DNA of 64,000 nt from CAWJTV01 sp963845695 (GTDB lineage: Bacteria > Planctomycetota > Planctomycetia > Isosphaerales > Isosphaeraceae): contig CAWJTQ010000002.1 in assembly GCA_963845695.1 (NCBI GenBank), positions 1,178,001 through 1,242,000 on the forward strand. The letters are read 5' to 3'. Positions within the stretch are counted from its first letter, which is position 1. The number at the start of each line of letters is the position of its first letter. This document shows, in pieces, positions 30,171 to 37,709 of the stretch. The notes below the pieces were generated by a model. The model ran no database searches and was not told where the DNA came from. It worked only from the letters and a program-made list of their open reading frames with translations. The position numbers and the translations under genes were made by a program.

Positions 30171-31899
30171 TTACCGCTGATCGGGGGCGACCGTGGGAGG
30201 GGGGACAATCCGCAGGATGAGCTGGCGCTCGCGCACGGTCGCCCCGACCTCGATGTGAAAGAGCCGCGGCTGGCTTCCCGCTGCCGCATCCTGACGAACG
30301 AAGTCGGCATAGACCACGGTGCCGTCGATCGGGGCGGTGATCGTGCAAGCGGCGAGCTGCCGTTCCAGCTTCGCCTCCTTGGATTTCTCCAGTTCCCAGG
30401 CCGCCTGTTTGGCCAGCTCGTTGGATCTGGTCTTCTCCATCTCGGTGACCAGCTCCTTGTTCCGATGGTCTTTGGTGTAATGAGTCAAGATGTGGTAACG
30501 ATTCTTCGCTTTCTCCAAGGCGAGGTTGGAGCGAGCGATGGCCACCTCGGCCCGCTTGGAGACCAGTTGGGTATTGTTCCCGCCGTTGGACTTGACCACC
30601 TTCAACTCTTCCTCGGCCAAAGCGAGTTCGGACTCAGCCAACTTGACTTCCCCTACGACCTCCCGCAGCTCGCGAGGGTAGAGCTCGTTCCGAAACCAAT
30701 GAGCGGCGATTTCGGCCTCCTCTCGCTCCAGTTTGGCATTCTGGAAGTTGGCTTTGGCGCTCCTGGTCGTGATCTGTTGATTGACCAGTTGATCGCGCAG
30801 CGCTGCCGAATCCAGCTCGCAAACGACGTCACCCTTCTTTACCACGGCCCCATCGGGCAGGATCGTGATGATGGTGGTTTGGCCCTTGATCTGTGAATAG
30901 ATTCCCTCGAATGGTCTGGCTTTCCGCTCGGCATCACGACGGGCGGATTTCTGATTCTTGCCTGGCGCAGGTGTCGGTTGAGACGTACGATCCGGCCCTG
31001 CTTGTTGTCCGACGACTCTGACTCCATATCCGGCCAATCCCATCAGGACCACGCCCGCCACGATGCCGCTGATTCTGATCATCGTCATGCTCCAGATCAC
31101 ATGTTGGACCAATGAGGCGACCACGCCGGAGACCACCGGATTCGTCAACGGCCCGGCAGCGACTCGCGCCGCAGCTCGGATCGTCATTTGCACCAGTTCG
31201 GCCGGGACCGCCGTGAGACGCAGGACCGAGGCCGAAGTGCCATCGAGTGCCGCCATGACTCCGGCCATCGGGGCCAGCCCGCGCCGGGTCAATCGTCGGC
31301 GCAACAGATCCCGCGCCCGGGCGATCCGGCTCCGCACGGTGCCCAGCGGGATGCCAAGGTGAATCGCCGCCTGCTCCTGTGCCAGGCCCTCCCAGTAGCA
31401 AAGCACCACGACTGCACGGTATTTCTCGGGCAATCGGCGGACTTCTTCCTGCACGATCGGGCCAAATTCTTGAGAATCCATTTCGGCGGAAACGTCCGGC
31501 TCGAACGCCTCGACGACCCGCAAGGCCGCACGTCCTTCGACCGCCCGGCGCCGCGCTACCTCGACCCGGGCCCGGGCCGCCACCCGATTGGCAACCCCAT
31601 AAAGCCAGCCGCCGAGAGACTCGAGATCGCGGACGGCCCCCCAGCGCCGGACCAACACCAGAAAGGTGGCCTGGAAGGCGTCCTGGACGTCGTTCGGATC
31701 ATGCAGCACGTTGCGCGCAGACGCGTAGGACCATCGGACCGTGTCGCAGCACCAAGACTTCGAACGCCGCCTCGGCCGTTGCGTCGCGAGATGACGCGAA
31801 TCGCTCGAGGAGTTGACGGTCGGACAGCCCGGCGGCCGTCCCGGCGTCGAACAGCGTCTGGATGTCGCGCAACAGCGCGGCGGATGTCACCCCGGCCAT
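30171..31899 (-). CDS. ECF sigma factor fused via one membrane helix to a HlyD-type adaptor domain (one frameshift)
   Basis: About 575 residues. The first 60 (LLRDIQTLFDAGTAAGLSDR, FEVLVLRHGPMVLRVC) match the leaders of copies 1 and 2. After a shift at about 31705-31730 the frame is continuous for 512 codons: sigma-2 (DAFQATFLVLVRRWGAVRDL), sigma-4 (RLPEKYRAVVVLCYWEGLAQ, GIPLGTVRSRIARARDLLRR), linker, membrane helix about 273-294 (SGIVAGVVLMGLAGYGVRVV), lipoyl half-motif about 350-365 (DGAVVKKGDVVCELDS), a long coiled-coil hairpin (KLEREEAEIAAHWF, ELAKQAAWELEKSKEAKLER) and the closing half ACTITAPIDGTVVYA. It stops soon after GATVRERQLILRIV, so the usual HlyD beta-barrel and membrane-proximal domains are absent. 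It is a sigma factor with a truncated periplasmic adaptor; no transporter is adjacent. Confidence 0.88.
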
Positions 31900-32469
31900 C
31901 CTGGGCTCCCGTCTTCTCGATCGAGGTCTCTACAAGGAATGCCTGGAGCCGAGCCAGGCTATCCGTGATTCTTGTGGGAGCGGGGGAAGACGTGAAGAAA
32001 AAAGATAGCGAGTCAGAAAACTCCGGGGAGGAGCGATGAAGCGTTCTGGTGCTCGACTGGCTGGCGGGGAAGATCGAAACCCGGTATGGGGTTGAGTTTA
32101 GAACCAGTCGGCCGCTGTGACCGGTTCGGGTTCGGGCCTGGGCAGTAAGCTCTTCTCGATGAACGTGCAAAACTCACGGACCTGGCGACTCTCGCGCTTC
32201 AAGGTTTCTAGTCCACGAAATCGCAAACAACCGCCCATAGGCCGCACGAGTTCACCGTTCGCCGATCGAGAGGACCATCGCAGCGGTACGGAGACCCGAG
32301 ATTTGAACACGAAATACACGAAACACACGAAAAAAACAGGGAATTGTGAGAACAAGACCCGAGTGATCCCATCGCTTCCTGTTGTGGTGGATGGTCATTT
32401 CGGATCTGGTGGACTAGATCGAATGGTCTTTGTCTCCACCCATTCGGCGATCTTCGTCGCAAATATGCA
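31900..32469. other. Gap between sigma-HlyD gene and histidine kinase
   Basis: No gene is recognisable. It contains the three tandem ACACGAAAN repeats listed next. The stretch must hold the sigma-HlyD promoter, for which no clear boxes are seen. Confidence 0.4.
32307..32333. repeat. Three tandem 9-base repeats ACACGAAAN
   Basis: ACACGAAAT, ACACGAAAC and ACACGAAAA follow directly on one another. Translated on the minus strand they give a spurious FVCFVYFVFK-type peptide. Confidence 0.7.
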
Positions 32470-33426
32470 TCACGCCGCTCCTTGCTTTCCGGCGGCGGCG
32501 TCGGCGGGCGGGCAGGCCGGGAGGATGAGTGTGAAGGTCGAGCCCTGTCCCAGACGGCTCTCGGCGCGGAGGCGTCCGTGGTGGGCCTCGACGATGTCGC
32601 GGCAGACGGCCAGTCCCAGTCCCGTACCCCCCTGCCCCGTAGCGTCGGGACCGCTCTTGGTCGAATAGAACGGCTCGAAGATGCGGCGCAGATCGGCCGG
32701 CGCGATCCCCACCCCGGCGTCAGCGACGCTCAGCTCGGCCCGACGGCCGGCGGCGTCCAGGCCGAGTCGGACGCGCACCATTCCCCCCTCGGGCATCGCC
32801 TGGCGGGCGTTGATCAACAGATTGAGCAAGACCTGCTGGATCTGGGCCGGGTTCACTCGCGCATAAGGCTGACCGGTCAGTTTCACGTCCAGTCGGACGC
32901 GGTGCCGCATCAGATCCTTCTCGACCAGGACGATCACCTCCTGGACCAGCCGGACCAGGTCGGTCGGCTCGCGGTGGTCGAGACTTCCTCCCGGCCGGGT
33001 CAGGCCGAGCATGCCCCGGGTAATCATCCCCGCCCGTTGCGCGGCCTCCACGATCTGCGTCAGCGCTCGCTCGCGATAGGCCGGGTCGGGATTCCGCAGG
33101 CCCAGCTTGGCGTAGTTCAAGATGGGAGTCAGTGCATTGTTCAACTCGTGGAACACCCCGCCAGCCAGGACGCCCAGACTGCTGATGCGCTGGAGCGCGA
33201 TGACCTGCCGCTTCAGGGATTCGATCGCCGCGGCCTCGGGGGTTTCTGTCAGGATGCTCGGCAATCCCTCTGCGCGTCTCGACGTTCCGCCCGCAGCCGG
33301 GGCCGAATCGGCCGCGGATGTCAGCGTGGAGGCGGTGGCCCGATTCTTCTGTGTGGTCGCCATCGATCCCTCAGCCCTCCCTGGCCGCGCGACTGCACCT
33401 GGTCTTTCCGTAGCCGACTCGACCAT
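32470..33426 (-). CDS. Soluble sensor histidine kinase (HisKA-HATPase)
   Basis: 318 residues with no membrane helix. The dimerisation and phosphoacceptor box is LAGGVFHELNNALTPILNYA, the N box lies at INARQAMPEGG, and the G1/G2 ATP-binding boxes are DAGVGIAPADLRRIFEPFYS and GTGLGLAVCRDIVEAHHGRL. The first 90 residues are low-complexity with no recognisable sensor domain. It should autophosphorylate on the His in FHELNN in response to an unknown cytoplasmic input. No response regulator is adjacent, so it is an orphan here; the pseudo-receiver at 7.6 kb is not an obvious partner. Start could be 33426 or the internal ATG at 33363. Confidence 0.88.
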   Translation of the reverse strand: MVESATERPGAVARPGRAEGSMATTQKNRATASTLTSAADSAPAAGGTSRRAEGLPSILTETPEAAAIESLKRQVIALQRISSLGVLAGGVFHELNNALTPILNYAKLGLRNPDPAYRERALTQIVEAAQRAGMITRGMLGLTRPGGSLDHREPTDLVRLVQEVIVLVEKDLMRHRVRLDVKLTGQPYARVNPAQIQQVLLNLLINARQAMPEGGMVRVRLGLDAAGRRAELSVADAGVGIAPADLRRIFEPFYSTKSGPDATGQGGTGLGLAVCRDIVEAHHGRLRAESRLGQGSTFTLILPACPPADAAAGKQGAA

Positions 33427-33689
33427 CTCATCGTATCGACCGGCTGGTCATGGGGAATGAGTCCGGCATCTGCGGGATCGCGTCGGCGCGCGCAACCTAC
33501 CGGGTTGATCGATCGGGAGGCGTCGCGACCGACGTGCGCCGCATGATTCCCGTCGGGTCATCCTACCCCATTTGCCGCCGACACCCGACCAGGTAGCTTT
33601 GCCGGCCCTGATCGCCCTGCGGGATCGGAGGCTTCCCCTCAAACGGTCCAAATAGGCACCGCCGACGCGCCCTGTCAATCCAGACGCGA

Positions 33690-34850
33690 TCACTGGGACC
33701 GGTCCGAGTCGAGGGCGACTTTCGGCTTCGGGTTCAGTGACCAGGGGAAGATCTTCAGCCCGTTGGCCGGGATGACGCGGGGCATGCCCTTGAGGTCCGT
33801 GCCAACGACCGGGGGAGTGACGCGACGGCCGTCGCTCCAGTAGCCGAGGTGTCGGAATCGTTCGGCGTCGTGTGCGACATCATCGAGGCTCTTGCCGGCA
33901 AAGGCCGCACCCAGGGTGACGTCGGCCATTCGCCAGAAGCCCGCGTGATCCAGGGCATTGACATCGCTGAAGCTCAACTGAAGGGAACGGAAGAGACCTT
34001 CACCGTTGTCGAGCTTGGGGTGAGCGCCGGTGGGTGCCGCATGATCGGCGATCAGGGGCGGGTGTCCATGACGATCGGATCGAAAGAAGATGAAACGCTT
34101 CCGGGCGGGGGGAATCGCGGTCGCTTCGGTGAAGATCTGCCGGCCGCGTAGGTCGCCGACAACGATGTCTTCCTCGCCGACGATGACGATCATCAAGGTC
34201 GACTCTGCGATGCGGTCCAGGGTGGGCCGTCGCATCGGGATCACCTCGCCGGGCATCACGGCAACCAGCGCCTTGGGGATCGGTAGTCCCGAGTGAGGAT
34301 CCGTGGCCAGTGCGGCGATCTGAGCCGCAAGGTTTCCACCTGCGGAATGGCCGATCAGAGCGAACCGCGTCAGATCCGGCCGGACATGTTCAACACCGAC
34401 GTGCAAGACCCCCAGGGCATCGTTCAGGGCGGCCACCACGTTCGGCAGGAAGTCCTGCGGCATGGTCCCCACATCGTTCTGGTAGCGTGGAAAGATGACG
34501 ATCCGACCGTCGCGAACGAGGTGGTCGATCCAGGCACCGTAGAACCCCGGATTGACCGCGAACCAGCCGTGGAGGAAGACGACCACCGGCGCCCGTTCCG
34601 GTCGGGGCTGATCCGGCTCGAACAGCCAGTAGGAGCGCGGCCCCTGCCCGATCTCGAAACGGCGGACCTTGAGATGCGGCGGTGCCGGTTCCTCGTCACG
34701 GCTTCGTTCCGGAGTTGAAGCGGGTTTTCGTTCCTCGTCACCCGCATCGAGGCGGCCGCCCGCGATCCCGACCAGCACGGACACGAGGAAAACGACGATC
34801 GCCAGAGCCAACGCGTTGCGGCGCACTCCCACGCTCTTTCTGCCCACCAT
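33690..34850 (-). CDS. Membrane-anchored or secreted alpha/beta hydrolase
   Basis: 386 residues. An N-terminal helix (NALALAIVVFLVSVLVGIAG) acts as signal or anchor. The hydrolase fold is shown by VVVFLHGWFAVNPGFYGAWI (oxyanion-hole region), the nucleophile elbow GHSAGGN, and a C-terminal His region (DVNALDHAGFWR). It resembles dienelactone-hydrolase, chlorophyllase or PAF-acetylhydrolase-like secreted lipases; the substrate is unknown. I use ATG 34850 because the signal helix follows directly; the frame is open to 35210 but the extra sequence is not protein-like. Confidence 0.82.
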   Translation of the reverse strand: MVGRKSVGVRRNALALAIVVFLVSVLVGIAGGRLDAGDEERKPASTPERSRDEEPAPPHLKVRRFEIGQGPRSYWLFEPDQPRPERAPVVVFLHGWFAVNPGFYGAWIDHLVRDGRIVIFPRYQNDVGTMPQDFLPNVVAALNDALGVLHVGVEHVRPDLTRFALIGHSAGGNLAAQIAALATDPHSGLPIPKALVAVMPGEVIPMRRPTLDRIAESTLMIVIVGEEDIVVGDLRGRQIFTEATAIPPARKRFIFFRSDRHGHPPLIADHAAPTGAHPKLDNGEGLFRSLQLSFSDVNALDHAGFWRMADVTLGAAFAGKSLDDVAHDAERFRHLGYWSDGRRVTPPVVGTDLKGMPRVIPANGLKIFPWSLNPKPKVALDSDRSQ

Positions 34851-35184
34851 GGCACCACGCGCTCCCCGCAATCGGATTGTGCTCGTTCCTTCACTGGAAT
34901 CGAGGCGGTTCAGTTTCCCGTTCTGCCGGAGATTGTCAAGGGCGTATTGAGGGGGCCATTGGCTGGCTCCTTCGGAAAGTTGACCGAGCCGCAGCTTGAC
35001 CTGGTTTCTCGTCGCATTCATAATAAGAAGGTTGGATTCGTGCCCGCCGGATCGCGGGGGGCACTCCGACTGATTGCATTCAACGTTCCCGGCCCGGTCC
35101 CCACCCAGTATGCGTGAACGGGGCTGTATCGTGTCCTCTTGGCGGCCGTCAAAATGGTGCGGTTTGAGATCACTGGGGATCGGA
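34851..35184. other. Divergent upstream region
   Basis: The 334-base gap lies between the hydrolase start and the plus-strand His-rich gene. It must contain promoters for both directions; no clear boxes are visible. Confidence 0.35.
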
Positions 35185-35674
35185 ATGCTGATCCTCAGCA
35201 CGATCCGCATCCCGTTACCACAGGCTGACTATCACAACATACGTCACCACGACGCGCCCGGAGAAGTCTGCCTCTATCACGACCATCTCCTGCGATGGCA
35301 TCCCCACGCCAGTTCCAACGACGACGTCGCGCTGCTTCACTGGCATTGGTTCCTTCCGCTGGTCACCCCGGATGCGCAAGACCCCGGCGGTGATGACGAA
35401 CACGGTTCCCCCCGTTCCGGTCCTGCGCTGCATGCCCACCTCGGCGATTGGCCGGAACCGGACTGGACCAGTACGCCGGTGATCCGCCCGGATAGCCGCG
35501 GGCGGCTCCTCAACCTTCTGGCCCTCGGACATTCGGGGGCGGGTTCGGGATATGCCTCGATCCTCTCCGCAACCGATGACCCCCGAACGGGGGTATTCTC
35601 CGCCTGCCCACCCGTTCGACGCGGCGGGATTGCGCGCCGCGCGCATCTCACTCCTCCAGCGCTGGAATTGCTGA
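35185..35674 (+). CDS. Small conserved-looking His-rich protein upstream of cusBA-type genes (probable frameshift)
   Basis: About 160 residues. The start MLILSTIRIPLPQADYHNIR has an AGGAT/GGA-type ribosome site just upstream. The protein is rich in His and Trp: YHNIRHHDAPGEVCLYHDHL, LLHWHWFLP and ALHAHLGDW. The frame remains open further, but in a second frame the sequence ends naturally as AARISLLQRWNC and stop at 35672-35674, before the next gene; continuing the first frame would overlap that gene by 94 bases. I therefore infer a shift between about 35490 and 35590. Clustered His, Cys and Trp next to a metal efflux system suggest a metal-binding or metal-sensing role, but I do not recognise a named family. 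Confidence 0.55.
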
Positions 35675-35924
35675 TTCGGCGAAACCGTGGATCGTCCGTC
35701 CGCGGCCTTCCGCGCGTCGGACCCGCGCGGCACGACCGGTTCTGCCGGTTCGTCGCCCGCGATCCAGTCATGCTTCGGTGCGGAATCAGCAGGCCGATCG
35801 GGATCGGCCTTGAGTCTGGTCGGCCGAGTCATCACGACTCGGCCCAGGTCCTGGCGGATTCCCACCCATCCCGCGGATTCTTCGATTTCGAAACGGTTCA
35901 CCGCATCAGACGGGAGGGTGTTCC

Positions 35925-37565
35925 ATGTCGGTTGCAATCACGCCCAAGCGGTCGGCCTCGTGGTCGGCCCGCCAGGTGTTACCGTGGGCGGGAATGGGGT
36001 TATGCCTCGTTCTCATGACCGCCCATGTCGCTTATGACGTGTTCGGATCGACAAGGCTTCATGCGGCGCCGAGGGCTCCGCAGTCGGCGCCTGAGTCCCA
36101 GTTGGTCGTGGAGGAAAAACAGACAGCCCCGGCCACTCCGTCGAGCATCTCACTCTCTGAGTCCAAGTTGCAGGAAGCCAAGATCGGCACCGAGCGAGCG
36201 CGGTCGGACCGGATCGCCCTCGAATTCGGCGTTCCGGGACTGATCCAGGCCAACGCCGACCGGCAGGTCGAGATCCGTCCCTGGACCCTGGGAATCGTTC
36301 GGGAGGTTCATGCGGTCCTGGGTCAGGACGTCAAACGTGGTGATGCGCTGGTCATCCTCGACAGCCCCGACATCGGTACCGCGCGGCTGAATCTCCGGCA
36401 GAAGCAGCGCGAGCTGGTCACGGCTCGGTTCGAGGCCGCCTGGAAATCCGAGATCGCCAGGAACGTGGCCGAGCTGATCCCTCAGTTGCGCAAGGGGATC
36501 AAGATTCGCAGTGCCGATCTCGCCGACAATCACGACAAAGCCGCCGCGCACCCTGAGGAACACGCCAGGGACGACGCCGCGACGATCGAGAGGCAATTTG
36601 CCGACAAGCAACTCGGGTCCTACCGCGGCACCCTCTTGCAAGCCTTGGCCAAGTATGACATCGCCGCTCATGAGGAGGAGAAGACCACGAAACTCAAGGA
36701 TGAGAATTATCTCGGCGAGCACCCGGTGCTGGTCGCGCGGCACACCCGCCAGGGCATGCAGGGCGAACTCGAGGGCGCCATCGAGCAGGTCGCCTGGGAG
36801 GCCGCCCAGGCGAACCGCATGGCCAACCAGGCGTTGCGCGATGCCGAGGCGGCCGTTGTCGACGCGGCCAAGCGACTGTGGATCCTCGGCGTTTCGGAGG
36901 ACATCCCCGACCTCTTGAAGCATCCCGAGCAGGGGAACACCCTGGCACTGAGCGAGGATGTCACCTTCTACCGGATCGTCGCCCCTTTCGACGGCAAGAT
37001 CGTCAAGAGAGACGCCGTGCCCAGCCAGAAGGCCGACATCAACCACGTCCTGTTCGTCCTGGCCGACCTGCGCTCCGTCTGGGTCACCGCCAACGTCCCC
37101 GAGTCGGATGTCGCCAAGCTGCCCAGGCTTCAGGGTGGAACAATCCACTTCAGAGCGGAGTCCTACCCTGGCCGTGAGTTCACAGCCCGACTCTTATCCA
37201 TCGGGTCCGTCTTCGATTCCCAGACCCGGACCGTCCCCCTCCTGGCGGGAACCGAAAATCCCGAAGGCTTGCTCAGGCCAGGGATGTTTCTCCGAATCCT
37301 TCTGGATAGTACCGCCAGCGAGGAGGCCCTGACCGTCCCCGCCGGTGCAGTGGTCGAGATCGATACCCTCAAGTTCGTCTTCGCTCCCGCGGGCAAGAAC
37401 GCCCCCCCGCGGACGTTTACTCTCAGGCCCGTTGAGGTCGGCCGCCTGGTCGGCGACCGCCTGGTCATCAAGGCCGGCATCAGTCCTGGCGATACCGTCG
37501 TGGCCTCCGGCGCCTTCTTCCTCAAGAGTGAGCTGATCCTCCAGAACGAACCGGATGAGGAATAG
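35925..37565 (+). CDS. RND efflux periplasmic adaptor (CusB/CzcB-like membrane fusion protein)
   Basis: 546 residues. A signal or anchor helix (VLPWAGMGLCLVLMTAHVAY) leads into the adaptor. Barrel-sandwich halves are VEIRPWTLGIVREVHAVLGQ with DVKRGDALVILDSPD, and later YRIVAPFDGKIVKRDAVPSQ. Between them is an unusually long helical hairpin of about 200 residues (HDKAAAHPEEHARDDAAT is its His-rich tip region). The beta-barrel (LRSVWVTANVPESDVAKL) and membrane-proximal domains complete the protein. It should link the inner-membrane RND pump to an outer-membrane channel. It lies 144 bases upstream of the pump gene with a structured repeat in between; no outer-membrane factor gene is in the window. 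Confidence 0.9.
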   Translation: MSVAITPKRSASWSARQVLPWAGMGLCLVLMTAHVAYDVFGSTRLHAAPRAPQSAPESQLVVEEKQTAPATPSSISLSESKLQEAKIGTERARSDRIALEFGVPGLIQANADRQVEIRPWTLGIVREVHAVLGQDVKRGDALVILDSPDIGTARLNLRQKQRELVTARFEAAWKSEIARNVAELIPQLRKGIKIRSADLADNHDKAAAHPEEHARDDAATIERQFADKQLGSYRGTLLQALAKYDIAAHEEEKTTKLKDENYLGEHPVLVARHTRQGMQGELEGAIEQVAWEAAQANRMANQALRDAEAAVVDAAKRLWILGVSEDIPDLLKHPEQGNTLALSEDVTFYRIVAPFDGKIVKRDAVPSQKADINHVLFVLADLRSVWVTANVPESDVAKLPRLQGGTIHFRAESYPGREFTARLLSIGSVFDSQTRTVPLLAGTENPEGLLRPGMFLRILLDSTASEEALTVPAGAVVEIDTLKFVFAPAGKNAPPRTFTLRPVEVGRLVGDRLVIKAGISPGDTVVASGAFFLKSELILQNEPDEE

Positions 37566-37575
37566 TGGTGTTGGA

Positions 37576-37675
37576 GTAGGGTGGGTCGAGTCGCGATTCC
37601 TCGCGACGAGGCCCACCGAGCGGGCAGATGATCGGTGGGCTTCACGATGCTCCGCATCGTTCGACACCACCCTAC
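37576..37675. repeat. 100-base nested inverted repeat between adaptor and pump genes
   Basis: The outer stem GTAGGGTGGGTCGA (37576-37589) pairs with TCGACACCACCCTAC (37661-37675) with one extra base. Inside it are two perfect hairpins, GTCGCGA TTCC TCGCGAC (37590-37607) and ACGATGC TCC GCATCGT (37644-37660), and a central pairing of GCCCACCGA (37611-37619) with TCGGTGGGC (37632-37640). The form is that of a REP/MITE-like dispersed element; only one copy is in this window. Confidence 0.8.
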
Positions 37676-37709
37676 GACCGATCGGGATACCGCAGCATAG
37701 GGTAACGAC

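Noticed and set aside
32098..32355. Small minus-strand protein with an FFVCFVYFVFK-type start
   Set aside because: Produced by translating the ACACGAAAN tandem repeats; a known kind of false small gene.
35215..35937. 240-codon open frame on the minus strand
   Set aside because: Considered as an alternative to the His-rich plus-strand gene; it lacks any family pattern, and the plus strand gives a plausible start and natural end.
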